The notes beneath the pieces are model-generated. The model had not been told where the DNA came from. It made no database searches and saw nothing but the letters and a program-made list of their open reading frames with translations. The translations under genes and the position numbers were made by a program. From positions 9,843,775 through 9,907,774 of the forward strand of contig NW_004454177.1 in the NCBI RefSeq assembly GCF_000283155.1: a DNA stretch of 64,000 nucleotides. Reading direction: 5' to 3'. How positions within the stretch are numbered: the first letter of the stretch is position 1; each line of letters starts with the position of its first letter. Below are positions 43,301-54,870 of this stretch, piece by piece. Origin of the DNA: Ceratotherium simum simum (lineage: Eukaryota; Chordata; Mammalia; Perissodactyla; Rhinocerotidae).

Positions 43301-43911
43301 CAACAGAAAGACATGTCTTCCTTTAGGGCTCCACAATTTTTCAGGGCTCCCAGGCTGCTGTCTTCTCTGGGTTGGCAGTTCATCTCCTTCTGCCCATAAG
43401 CCAAAATCATGGGTTTATGTACAGTGCCCAGCACACAGGGGTGCTGGACAGAGGGAGCAGGAGCATGGGCCCCGCGCTGCTGGAGAAGGAGGCCAGAGCA
43501 CAGGATTCCCCTTGGGTCTTTGCACAGAGAGGGGTGGTGCTGAATATGACCTTGCTTTTTCTAACATCAAAAGCCATGGGAGGCTGGAGTTTCATGCATT
43601 TTCGCTGCCAGGTGTCCTTGTAAGGAGGCTCCAGAGGAAGACAGCATCAAAGCATGGCCTGGCCTTCCTTTCTTCTCCCTGACAAAGGCCGTGCACACTC
43701 AGACACAGCTGTAGCTCTCCCCTGGGAGATTCTATTTTATGGTTGTGCTTTGATTTGGGGGCTCCAATTTTCTCACTTGGGTTTGCTTTTTCTGGAAGCC
43801 CTAATCCCAGCAAATGACCCTGGCACATAGGGCACCTGCAGTGACTGGCCAGAGTGGCCGGGGAGGCTGTATCAGGAATCAGGAACATGGGAGTTTCCAT
43901 ATTGGCCTGTT
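43301..43911. other. Unassigned unique sequence
   Basis: No gene or repeat family recognised; short overlapping open frames only. Confidence 0.4.
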
Positions 43912-44400
43912 TCAGTTGACTGTTGCTGCCTGACAAATCACCCCGAAACTATCAGAACACATAGTGGCTTCAATGAACAGTGACTTACTATTTCTTGCAG
44001 TTCTATGGGTTGACTGAGCTTGGCTGGGCAGTTCTTCTCCAGTTTGCAAGGTGTAGCTGACATTACTCATGAGGCTGCAGTCAGCTGGGAGCTGGTTAGA
44101 GGCTGGAACGTCCAAGATGATCTCTCATCCTTCATCCACGTGGCCTCTCATCATTCAGTAGTCTACTCTGAGCTTCTCTGCAACATAGCAGGCAGCTTCT
44201 AAGAGGGAGTGCTCCAAGAGGACAAGCCCCAGTGTGCAAGCACTTATCCAGCCTTTGTTTGCATCATGCTCACTAATATCCCATTGGGCAAAGCAAGTTA
44301 CATGACCAAGCCCAGAGTCACTGAGGAAGGGGACTCTGAAGGCCATAACTACCAGGAAATGTAGTACAGTGGGGACCACCAATGTAACAGTCTACCACGT
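43912..44400 (+). repeat. LTR-like interspersed repeat, copy 3 of 3
   Basis: gttgctgcctgacaaatcac, cacatagtggcttcaatgaa, catgaggctgcagtcagctg, cccattgggcaaagcaagtt and aacagtctaccacg. It shares order and words with the copies at 10,440 and 22,399. Confidence 0.7.
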
Positions 44401-44504
44401 GGCCTCTGGAAGTGCAGCTGCCAGAAACTGCTCAGGAAAGTAATACAGGGCTTGATGGGGCAAGACTAGAAGATGGAAAAGCAGTCCCAGGAAGTGCACA
44501 TGGC

Positions 44505-45325
44505 TTTCGTTCAATCAGTTGTTCAATAAGTACTAAGTCATTCAAACTAGTACAAGGCTCTGTACCAGACACTGGGCATACCACGATGCTCAAGATGCCA
44601 TCCCTGCTCTCAAGAAGCTCACGGATCATTGGCTACAGACAGACAAGTAGGCGATACTATAGTGTGTGTGATCTGAACTGGGACTGAGTTTTGCCTTGGA
44701 TCCTATAGAGTCAAAGAGGAGAGGGATTTAAAACAGACTGAGGGTCAGGGAAGGCTTCCCTAGGGAAGCAATACTTGAGCAGAGATTTGGGGCAATAATG
44801 GGAGTTGGCCAGGTGGATTTGTAGTTGGGCATTCCAAACACAGAAGACAGTATGTGTGAAAGCCCAGGGATGAGAAATGCCTTGAAACAACTAGGAAATG
44901 GGAGGTAGTTCCTCATTCCACACATCTAAAAGGAAAAAACTGTGTGGGAGATGAGCCAAGAAAGCCTAGAGCATGCAAGTTCTTGTACTTTATCATGGTT
45001 CAATCCTTTGAAACCAAGGGAGGGCATTAGAAAGGCATCTTCTTTTTGCATAATGGCATTTAAATTGCTTCCTATAATAAACACATTTACTTGTGTAGAA
45101 TATAATATAAATGGGAAAACATTATTCTGGCCGCCACCCACTGAATGAGGAGGCTGGTGCCAAAATGTAGTCATGATTTGACCGCAGCCTGAACTGAGTC
45201 AAAGGCAGTTGGAATGAGGAAGAAGGGAGACATAGGGGAGGTGCTTAGGAGGTTATAAATGAGATTTGATGCAGAGGGAATATGAGGACTAAAAAGGAGG
45301 AGATAAGGATAATGCCATCTCATGC
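44505..45325 (-). mobile_element. L2 LINE, antisense, about 800 bp
   Basis: gttgttcaataagtactaag, ctctgtaccagacactgggc, gggaaggcttccctagggaa, attccaaacacagaagacag and tgaactgagtcaaaggcagt run in reverse-complement L2 order. It is the longest L2 in the window, strongly diverged. Confidence 0.7.
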
Positions 45326-45509
45326 TGCCCCCACCTCCCATCCATGCACCTGTCTCCAAGGGGTGCACAAAGTCCAGCACCAGCCGAGGGAAGTGCTTGG
45401 GAGGCTAACTCCCTGATGGAGTGTGAAAGGAGGGACTCTCGGAGGGGGTAGGGCTGATCTATACTAATACATCGCCCACCTTGTAGGCACTCCACAAATA
45501 GACGTGGTC

Positions 45510-45775
45510 CAAGCAGTGTATCTGAACAGCTGGGACTCCTGTGTATCCCAAGTAGGACAGCCGGGATTCAATCCTGGTTTGGGCAGTTTTTAACTCTGTG
45601 ACTTGAAACAAGTTACCTAAACTCTCTGTGCCTCAGTTTCCTCATCTGTGGAAAGACGAATACTCTATAGGGTTATTGTGAGGATTACGTGGGATGATGC
45701 TTGTAAAGTCTTAGAAGTGTGCTCGGACCTAGAAAGCAATCGATAAATGGAAATTATGATAATTATTAAAACAGT
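45510..45775 (+). repeat. MIR SINE, full length
   Basis: agccgggattcaatcctggt (B box), acaagttacctaaactctct, gcctcagtttcctcatctgt, tgtgaggattacgtgggatg and cgataaatggaaattatga cover the whole MIR. Confidence 0.92.
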
Positions 45776-46233
45776 TGTTGTCTATTTATGGAATAGGTAA
45801 AGCTTTCAAATGGTTCAAAATTCAAAAAGTACAAAATTATGTGTATAGAGAAAAATGTCTCTCTTACCATTGTCCCCTATGTAGCTAGGTTTTCTCCCTG
45901 GCAGTGACAAATATTACTAGCTTCTTGGGCATTCTTCTAAGATAGTTTATCTATCCAAGAAAATGCACATATCCTCCTTGTCTTTATGACACAAGTGGTG
46001 ATGTACTTCATAACACCGCATTGCACTTTCCCTGCCTTTCTGGCTACAATTACTTGTGAGTAGATAAGTAGATACTTTCTGTAACTAGTGTCCTACTGTC
46101 CAGACTTTTGCTATTGCAAACAGTGGTGCAATGAAGAATGAATGACAGTATTTCATTCACGCTGGAGTATAGCTAAGGATGAATTTCTGGAGGTAGAGTT
46201 TCCGGATCAAAAGTGTCCATGTATTTTTAATTT

Positions 46234-46392
46234 CGTTAGCTATTGTTAAGTTCCATAGAGGCTATACCAATTTACACTTCCGCCAACAATGTATGAGCGT
46301 GGCGAGCATGTTGGAAAATATGTTATCATACGTTGTTGAAGAACGTGTAAATTGGTATAACCTCTATGGAGAGTAATTTAGCAATGTCTAAC
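46234..46392. repeat. Imperfect inverted repeat inside the L1 (fold-back)
   Basis: The left arm 46,252-46,280 (ccatagaggctataccaatt plus tacacttc) is the inverse of the right arm 46,341-46,370 (gaacgtgtaaattggtataa plus cctctatgga), with one mismatch and one gap in about 30 bp and weaker pairing to 46,234/46,392. The spacer is 60 bp. Normal antisense L1 order continues on both sides, so the right arm is an extra inverted copy. Confidence 0.85.
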
Positions 46393-46661
46393 ATTTTGAT
46401 ATTTGCCAATTTGACATTTGCCAAATGATATTTCAGCATAGTTCTATTTTACAATTCTCTTATTGTGTGTGGAGTTAAGCATTTTTTTCCTAGGCTTAAA
46501 ACCCATTTACATTTCCCTTTCAGTAAACCGTTCCATATCATTTTGCCTGTTTTTCTCTTGTGCTGTTAGGTTTTTTTTCTTATTGACTTCTGAACTCTTT
46601 ATGTATTAAAGAAATTGTGATATAATTTGCAAATATTTTATCAGTTTTTAGTTTGTCTTTT

Positions 46662-46916
46662 GTTTTAAGGAAGATTGGCCCTGAGCTAACATCTGTTGCC
46701 GATCTTCCTCTTTTTTTTTCCTTTTATTCTCCCCAAAGCCCCCAGTACATAGTTGTATATTCTAGTTGTAGGTCCTTCTGGTTCTTCTATATGGGAGGCC
46801 ACCTCAGCATGGCTTGATGAGTGGTGAGTAGGTCGGTGCCCAGATCCGAACTGGTGAACCTCAGACCTCTGAATCCGAATGTGCGGATTTAACTGCGGCG
46901 CCACCGGGGGGGCATC
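46662..46916 (-). mobile_element. ERE SINE in the L1
   Basis: aaggaagattggccctgagc, caaagcccccagtacatagt, cctcagcatggcttgatgag and the degraded head gcgccaccgggggggc. Target-site duplication tagtttgtctttt at 46,649-46,661 and 46,917-46,929. Tail of the 'cccaaagcccc' subtype. Confidence 0.95.
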
Positions 46917-47218
46917 TAGTTTGTCTTTTTATCTTACTCATGATAGTTTTTGTGATGCATGTTTTTAAAAACGTTTGTGTTGATGAGTTTTTCAGTTTTT
47001 CTTTTATGGCTTTTGAGTTTTGCATCGTACTTAGGCCATTCATACTGAGACAAGAAAAAAAAGTGCTCCCATATTTTCTCCTGATATTACTATGGTATCA
47101 GTTTTGCACTTAAAATTGTTGTTTATTTGGAATTTCTTCTTGTGTAGGTGTTGTATGAATAAAACTTAATTTATTTTTTGGGTTTCTATCCTATTTTCCC
47201 AGCGTCATTTTTAAAAAG

Positions 47219-47410
47219 AATTTTTTTTTGTGAGGAAGATCAGGCCTGAGCTAACATCCCTGCCCATCCTCCTCCACTTTATATGGGACTCAGCCACAGC
47301 GTGGCTTGACAAGCGGTGCGTAAATGCACTCCTGGGATCTGAACCTGCAAACCCCAGGCCGCAGAAGCTGAGAGTGCGCACTTGACGGCTTGTGCCACCG
47401 GGCTGGCCCC
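47219..47410 (-). mobile_element. ERE SINE in the L1, short form
   Basis: gtgaggaagatcaggcctga, catcctcctccactttatat, acagcgtggcttgacaagcg and the head gccaccgggctggcccc. The target-site duplication is imperfect (ccagcgtcatttttaa versus ccagcattgttttttaa), so it may be somewhat older or the copies have diverged. Confidence 0.93.
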
Positions 47411-48277
47411 CCAGCATTGTTTTTTAAGCAATGTATTTATCCCCTCTGACTTGAAATGCCTCCTTTATAATATACTAATTTCCCAAGTGATTTGGGCTTA
47501 TTTCTGGTCTTTTTATTCTGTTCCATTGATCTGTCAGTCTATTCATACGCCATAGCACAATGCTTTAATTTTTGTAACTTTATAATATATTTTAATAAAT
47601 AGAAAGACTAGCGTCACCTCATTACTATTTTTTTCATAGCATTTTGGCTTTTTTGTTGTTCATTTTTCCATAAGAACTTCAAAACAGCCGAGTAGCACAT
47701 TTTTACACTAATTTTAAATTCATAGATTGAGGAGAATTTACATCTTTATGATGCTGAGTGTTGCCAAGACCATGGTATGCCTCTTCATTTGTTCAAGCCT
47801 TCTTCTATATTTTTAGAATTTTTTTTATATCAATCTCACACATTTATCATTAATTTTTATTGCTTGGTATTTCATCTTTATTTGAATGTGTATTTTTTGC
47901 TGTTGTAAATGGGGTCTTTTCTTCTATTCTGTCTTCAAATTGCCTGTGGTTTGCTTAAATGAAGGCTCTTAAGTTCTGTATACTAATTTTATATCCACCC
48001 AACTTAGTGAATTCTCTTTCTGCTTTCTAATAGTTTATTTAGTGTTGTTTTTCTCCTTGTTGGATTTTTGGCGTTTCACCTATGAAAGTAATGATAATTT
48101 TATCTCCTCCTTTCCAATGTTTATAACTGTAATTTCTTTCCAGGTCTAATTGCATTAGTTAGTATTTTTGGAATAGTGTTAATACTGGAGATAGTGGACA
48201 TCTTTTCTGCATTCCTACCATTCACAGAAATGCTTCTGATGTTTCCTCATTAAACTTTGGGGTTCAGAGAAATATAT

Positions 48278-48557
48278 ATATATAGTTTTTGTTTGTTTGT
48301 TTGTTTGTTTGTTTTTGAGGAAGATCAGCCCTGTGCTAACATCTGCCAATCCTCCTCTTTTTTTTTTTTTTTAGCTGAGGAAGACTGGCCCTGGGCTAAC
48401 ATCCGTGACCATCTTCCTCCACTTTTTATATGGGATGCTGCCACAACATGGCATGCCAAGCGGTGCATCGGGGCGCTCCCGGGATCGGAACTGGTGAACC
48501 CCGGGCCGCCGCAGTGGAGTGTGAGCACTTAACCGCTTGTGCCACCGGGCCGGCCCC
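48278..48557 (-). mobile_element. ERE SINE in the L1, full-length form
   Basis: (gttt)n tail, gaggaagatcagccctgtgc, a T-run, a second gaggaagactggccctgggc, gggatgctgccacaacatgg and the head gccaccgggccggcccc. Target-site duplication cagagaaatatat at 48,265-48,277 and 48,558-48,570. Confidence 0.96.
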
Positions 48558-48636
48558 CAGAGAAATATATTTTATCATGTTGTGGGAGTCTTCACATATT
48601 CTTACTTAACTGAGAGGTTTTAATGAATGAGTGTGG

Positions 48637-48920
48637 CTAAAGACATATATTGTATGATTCCATTTATATGAAGTTCATGAACAGACAAAAAACTAACCTA
48701 TGGCAACAGAAGTGAGGACAATGGTGACTTTGGTGGAGGGATTATTGATTGGGAAGGGGAGTCTCCTGCAGGACTGGAAATATTCTATATCTGGATCTGG
48801 ATGCTGATTATACAAAATATATATACATACATAAATGTAAAAAAATCATTGAATCGTACACTTAAAATTTATACTCTTTATGTGTATGTGGTACATGTAA
48901 ATTGGAAAAAAAATCAAAGA
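48637..48920 (+). mobile_element. Sense L1 3' end nested in the antisense L1
   Basis: tgtatgattccatttatatg, gaacagacaaaaaactaacc, ggactggaaatattctatat and gaatcgtacacttaaaattt, then an A-run, match an old L1 3' UTR in sense. The antisense L1 resumes at about 48,930 (ttgaattctatcatatgcct). Flanks gaatgagtg and gaataattg are a plausible decayed target-site duplication. Confidence 0.8.
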
Positions 48921-49555
48921 ATAATTGTTGAATTCTATCATATGCCTTTTTGGCATCTGTGGAGATGATCATGTCATTTTCTCCTTCCATCTATTAATAT
49001 GGTGAATGTGTTAATTGCGTCCCTAATATTGAATCTCTGTTGCATTACTGGAAAAATTCTCACTTGGTCTTTGTCTGTCATCTTATTTAGGATTTTTGCA
49101 AATAATATTCATAGGGGTGCTGGTCTATAGTTGGGTTTTGGGATCAGTGTTATGCTTGCTTCATTCAAAAAGATTTGGAAGAATTCCTTCTTTTGCTATG
49201 CTCTAAAAAAGATTAAGGGCTTTTAGAAATCGCTATTTTTCTTTTTCTTCTTTTAAAAATAGGATTAGAAAATTACCTTGTAAAAATTTCTGGCCTGGTA
49301 GTTTTATGGAGAGAAAGTTTGCCAACTTTTTCTATTTATTCTTAATTGGTCTGTTTAGATTTTCTATCTTTTGTCGAATCAGTTTAGAAAATTATATGAC
49401 TCATGCAATTATTCATTCCCTTGAAATTTTCAAATTTATTCACATAGAATTGAGTAAAGTAGTGTTTTAATTTCCTTTATATCTGTGGTTCTCTCTGCCT
49501 CCCCACCTTTTGCCTTATTTGGCAGTGTTTTGCCTTTTCTTTCTTTTATTATTTA

Positions 49556-49745
49556 TTATTATTTATTTTTATTTTTTGTGAGGAAGATCGGCCCTGAGCT
49601 AACATCCATGCCCATCTTCCTCCACTTTATATGGGACACTGCCACAGCATGGGTTGTCAAGCAGTGCGTTGGTGTGCGCCCGGGGTCTGAACCGGCGAAC
49701 CCCGGGAGTGCGAACACTTGACCGCTTGCGCCACCGGGCCGGCCC
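49556..49745 (-). mobile_element. ERE SINE in the L1, short form
   Basis: gtgaggaagatcggccctga, catcttcctccactttatat, gcatgggttgtcaagcagtg and the head gccaccgggccggcccc. Target-site duplication ctttcttttattattta at 49,539-49,555 and 49,746-49,762, identical over 17 bases. Confidence 0.96.
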
Positions 49746-51240
49746 CTTTCTTTTATTATTTAGATTACTTACTTATTTATTTTCCTAAAAGTCAGCTCTT
49801 GTATTTATTCTAACATTTTCCTTTTTAAATTAATATATTTATTTCTGCTCTTAGCTATTAAATCCTTCCTTCTGCTTTCCTAAGAGTTGTTTAATTATTT
49901 TTATAGCTTCTAGAATTAAATGTTTAACTCATCTATTTTATGTACCCTTGATTATTATTAGTATTTAAGGAAATAAATTTCTCTCTTGATATTACTTGAG
50001 TAGTATTCCATATGATTTGTATATATTGTCTTAACTATCATGTTTTAGCTATTCTGCCATATTTCTTTGCATTTCTTTCTTGACCTAAGGGTTGTTTTAA
50101 AAAGACTTTAAGCATTTTTTTTCCAGTAGCGAGGATTTTTTATTTTTCGTTTTATTATTCATTTCTAGTTTTAGTGCAGTATGACCAGAGAATGAATTTT
50201 GTACTTTTTTACTTTGGGAGCATTTCAGATGACGATGTTTTCTCTGTTTTGAGGATACAGATTTTGAAATATATAAATTAAATATACCTATTAAGTTATG
50301 TTGTTTTGGTCTTCAGTAAACTTAATTTTTATCCACTTGATCTTTGATCATAGAGAATTGAATTAAAGCCTTTTACTACTGATGTGTTTTTGCTTATTTC
50401 CCCTTGTATCTTCTTTTATTTTTGCTTTGTAAATATTGAGGTTTTGCCATTTATGCATAGGTAATCAGAACTATTTTTATTTCACTGTGAGTTGTATCTG
50501 TTAGTGTTATAAAGTGTCATTCTTTGTCTCAGTGCTCTTCATCTGAATTTAGCCTATCTGATATTTAGGTCATGACCTGTTTTGTTTTTCTGTGCACGTG
50601 CTTGGTATACCACTGTCTAGCCTTTAATTTTTAGCCTTTCAAATCCTTTTATTTTGGGTAGATTTTATATGCAGTAAAGTTGGTTTTGCTTTGTGATACA
50701 ATCTGAAGTCCTCTTCTTTAATAAGTGAGTTTAGCTCCTTGACATGGATTTATATGACATATATGTTTGGTCTTCTCTCTGTCATTGTTTTATGTTATGT
50801 TTTCTGGTATTTTATTTAAGAAACTTTCTCCATGTGGACTTTTCCCCCTTTCCCTTGGGTAATTTGGAAGGTTTATATTTTTCTGACGGTTACCTTCAAA
50901 ACTATAACTTTATATAATACTGTCTTTAGAGAGTTATATTATTTCTTTAGACAGTATCCATTAATTCTCTAAATAATACATTCAATCCTCCATTTCTTTA
51001 GATAATAGGTAGTAATTTCTTTCATATCTTTGTTCAGTGCTTTTGCTTCACTGAGATAATTGCCTCATTACTTTCTTTTTTAAAATCATGGTGTAATATT
51101 TAGTCACAATTTATTCAGCTCTGTGGAAACATTTTCCTGTTGACTCTTCTTCTACTATTTGTCTTTCCTATTTCTTTCCTCCTTTTCTTTTGCCTTCTTT
51201 GTATAGACCCTATGCTGGTTTCTTTTCGAATATTCACTTT

Positions 51241-52429
51241 TGAAGGAGGGGAGGTTTTCCTGAAGCAGCTGTTTGCAGTTGGTTTGTGTGTGGGGAGGCC
51301 TGGGGGATGTCCCAGGCCACCAGAATTGCTTGTTAGGACTCAGGGTTTTGTATATGAGTAGCCTGGGCTTTAATTCTCTCACCCAGAGAGGACAGGCAGT
51401 TGTGGGGTAATTCACAGGGCAAAGACTCTCTCCTCCCCGTGGTCACAAAGATGGACTTTTTGTCTGGAATATGGCTTGTCTGTGTGACACCTGGTCTTGC
51501 CCTCGCTCCTTTGCTGCATGGAATTGGGTTGGAGACTCTCCTGGCACCACCCCATGGACTTGGTTCCTGCGTTTGAAATCATGGGGTTTAGGTTTTACAT
51601 CTCAAGGAGGGCCTCTCACCTTCCAGAAATGTATTTTGCAAGTTCTTTCTGAGCTCTGCTGCTGGGACTTCTCTCTCCACATCTTCCAACTATGTCTTCA
51701 TTCCTGGGATTACATTTCCATCTATCTCGTGGCTCCAAGTTTCAAGTCTCTCCTACTTTGCAAACATGGAGTTTATGTTCCTGCCTCTCATTTGCTTTGT
51801 TGCTTTGAGAAGATTTTCAAAAGGAGAAGGAAGAAATGCCAGCTTCATGTTGCTCTAGTTACACTGGAAGTTGACTGTCCTAGCTGACATTATTATGATT
51901 ACAAATGTGTGGCCAGGCAGTGGGTCACAGTAAGAGTGGCCCTGCCTGGAGACAGGGGAATGGCTCCTAGCAAGCCCTTTCAGGCGCCAGGAGGGTCTGA
52001 GTCTTCGGGCTTATAGAGACAGGAGAGCAGGTGAGGATGAAAATGGTCTTACTCATCAATGGGCCGTCAGCTCCTGACAACCACCCACAGTGGTGGGAGC
52101 TGAGGGAGCAGATGCAGCTCTGCCTCCTGAGGACCCAGCGTCCCCTCTGTGCATGGCAGGGACTCCATGACCTTCAACGCATCCGGTGCCCTGAGGAACA
52201 AGAGTGTTCATCTTGCGTTTACAGATGGGGCAACCAAGGGTTACAGGGGAAAAGAATGTCTCAGCAAAGGAGCCTCCTGACTTCCAGCCATGAGTTCTCT
52301 TTCCTCTTGAACCTTCTGTCTCACAAGTCATCCTAGAGCCTTTGGTCTTAAGCTTGGGCTCCTAGGAAGAGAACCCCTGCAGTGCCTTGAAGGCTCTCTG
52401 CACGCTCCGCCACTGGGCTTTGCATCTCT
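51241..52429. other. Unassigned sequence, 1.2 kb
   Basis: The first part may be the 5' region of the adjacent L1 but I could not align it. The 138-codon open frame at 51,471-51,887 is Cys/Trp/Phe-rich without a recognised domain. Confidence 0.35.
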
Positions 52430-52965
52430 GCTCCCTGCATGTGGACTTCTCCTCCCACCAGCTCCAATTCCATCCCCTGCCAGGCACAGTCCTCTCACGC
52501 ATCCCTCGAAGGTCAGCCTTCTTGGCCCTCTGCCACTCTCTCTTGCCCTGGTCTAATTAGGTGACCTGGCCTTGAGCCTCCTTTGCATCTCTTACTTACT
52601 TACTTCAAATTATTTTGAAAGATTCTGTGCTTGTTCCTTCGCCCTTACTCTTCCCTATGCTTAAGATTCTCTTTCTCATTGTTTCTTATCTCTCATCTTA
52701 CTTAGGTGTCTGCTCAAAAGTCATCTGCTCAGATGGCCTACATAAAATAGCATCCCTAGTGACTATCTAACCGATTTACTTTCATTCATAGCAAGTTATT
52801 TAATAGATGTTTTCATTTGTTAATTGTCTACCTTCCCCACTAGAATACAAGCTTCATGAGAACAAGGATTTTATTTGTCATATATGGCACTACGTTCTCA
52901 GCAACTGGAAAAGTGATGGTACATAATAGACACCACATAAATATTATAGGAAGGAAGGAAGGATT
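52430..52965 (+). mobile_element. L2 LINE 3' end, sense
   Basis: tgtctgctcaaaagtcatct, gcctacataaaatagcatcc, ttaattgtctaccttcccca, ctagaatacaagcttcatga and cacataaatattatagg follow L2 order. Certain from about 52,610, weaker before. Confidence 0.82.
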
Positions 52966-53004
52966 GCTGTGTTCACACATCACACTGAACTAGCATCTAT
53001 GTTT

Positions 53005-53125
53005 TGTCATTTTTTCCCTTTAAACTGTCATGTATTTGAGGATGGTTCATCTCAGTGCCTTGGAAAATGGCTGCTTCTGTACAGGAGAAGCTCAATAGAT
53101 ATTTATTGAATTGAATCAAATACAG
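53005..53125 (+). mobile_element. Second L2 tail, sense
   Basis: ctgtcatgtatttgaggatg, catctcagtgccttggaaaa and gctcaatagatatttattga resemble another L2 3' end directly downstream of the first. Confidence 0.55.
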
Positions 53126-53949
53126 CATCTCTACCCTGAGATGAATCTCAGAGTGAAGAAGTTTATCTGCAGAAACCTAGGGGAATAGGCTATGTAATAT
53201 CTGTTCTGGCACCCCCTATCATTTATCCCCTGTTACTCCTAGGTGTTCTTTATTTGCAAAAGCATCAGTTGTGATATGGGAAATTTTTTTTGTAAGCAAT
53301 AGATTCCATTTGCTCGGGGATCAGAAGTATTTCTAGGAGGGCTAGCTAAGGCCTGCCCTACCCCCACTCCATCAGTGGGTAGAGGTGGGTGGGGTTGGCT
53401 CTGCCCATCAGCCTGTCCTCTGACTGATTCCTCCCCACCTGCCCAACACAGAGAGGCATTTGCTAGAGGAGTTGGGAAAGAGAAGTGTCCAGTAATCACG
53501 AGAGCTCTGGGAGTTCATTGACAGAATGGAGACAGCTGGTAATGGACTCATTGGGGTCAGGAGTGCCTTGTTGTTTCCATTCCTTACAGGAAATTGTTTG
53601 GTTCCCCTCCTGCCCTTTCACTCAGTCTCAGCTTCCCAAAGAGAAATCGTCACTTTGAAGCCATGTCCTGAGAGCGTTTCTATAAAGAGGATCCATCTGG
53701 TGCTATCCAGCCGCCATCGCCTCTAGGGGCCCTCTGTGCTCAATACTCCAACTGCTCAGGCTCAAATAATTAATTGTGATGTTTACCTCAGATGGAAGAA
53801 TATGAAATTGTTCAACATGCCAAGCAATTTGCCAAAAGAGGAAGAGGAGGCTTCGGGACTGAGGAGCCAGGTCCTCTACCCAACACCCTGGCCCGTCCAC
53901 CTGCTTGAGCCAGTGACATGGGACAGTACCTCAGAGGTCATCTGGCCCT
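53126..53949. other. Unassigned unique sequence, 0.8 kb
   Basis: No gene or repeat recognised. Confidence 0.4.
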
Positions 53950-54243
53950 GAAGATCCCAACCAAAGGGTCGGGACAGCTGGTGTGTTGCTGGGACTCAGG
54001 GTGTGTGCTGCACACAGTTGGGGACAAACAACAGAGTAATAAAATTTGCAAATGATTTATTGCATCAAAACAACATATGGATGCAATGTAGTGAATCTAA
54101 AGTTACAGTTTATAACTTAATTGCATTCTAATAGCCTTCTTGGGTGAAAGAGAAAGAGCTGGAAATTGTGCTAGTGTGAGTGTCTCAGATTAATAGGATG
54201 GCCGTAGGGATCTCTGTAGAAAAAGGTTGAGAATCGCTGGTCT
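53950..54243 (+). mobile_element. Possible hAT-type DNA transposon
   Basis: The right end aaggttgagaatcgctgg is a typical hAT-Charlie terminus. The left end gatcccaaccaaagggtcgg is a plausible decayed partner. The interior is AT-rich and not recognised. Confidence 0.45.
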
Positions 54244-54439
54244 AGTTCAAACTTCTTGTCCATGATGGAGTCCCTTCTATACATCCTGACACATCATCCA
54301 GCCTCGGCTTGAAAATTGCTAGCGTGGTCACCTTTGCAACCAGCTTGATTAGACAGAAAGCTCTTAGCATATTGAACTGTCTGTGGTTTCCGTCACTGCC
54401 TTAGTTTTCCCTCCTAGAGAGAGAAGATCTCCACTACAA

Positions 54440-54870
54440 GCTGCCGGAAGCGGATGCTGTGCTCAGACCACCTCGGCTGCAATCACCATTTCTTTGTAAC
54501 ACTAGCTCCTGCCTCTTTGTGGGAACCCACTTGTCTGCATGCCCCAGACAGAAGTGCCTGGGAATTAACATCTTCCCAAGGCAGCCCTTAACCAATGAGT
54601 GACAGATGTAGGGGTCCCTTGTCCCTTGGCTGGGATAATTCTGGGGCATGTATATTATGCCATTTCCAGAGTTCTCCTGCAGGATTCAGCTCCATCACCT
54701 CTTGAGAAGCTGGTTCACTAACACGCCCTTTATTGGCTGCCTTCCTCCTCTGTGTCACTTCCCCTGCATTTCTTGTACATTCCAATAAACCATTTATACT
54801 AGAACCCTTGGCTCAGAGGCTGCTTCTGGGGGAACCCAAACCAATAAACCTAACCACAACAGTACAAGAC
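54440..54870 (+). repeat. LTR-like repeat, tentative
   Basis: The 3' part caataaaccatttatactag followed by gctcagaggctgcttctggg and aacccaaaccaa resembles the end of a common mammalian LTR/MER repeat. The 5' limit is uncertain. Confidence 0.4.

Larger units (their letters stand above)
45780..51240 (-). mobile_element. Large antisense L1 LINE (old L1M type) with nested insertions
   Basis: From low to high coordinates the reverse complement of an L1 is seen: the 3' UTR (gctataccaatttacacttc at 46,261), the ORF2 end (ttctgttccattgatctgtc near 47,517), the RT region (gtggagatgatcatgtcatt near 48,959) and upstream ORF2 (gttctagttttagtgcag-type sequence near 50,170 and the region at 50,500-50,760). 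About 4.3 kb of L1 remain after removing four EREs and one sense L1 tail. All frames are broken. The upstream edge near 51,240 is uncertain. Confidence 0.85.

Noticed and set aside
48257..48532. Open frames over the EREs and L1 tested as retained LINE ORFs
   Set aside because: They consist of SINE sequence read through. No LINE protein motif remains open.
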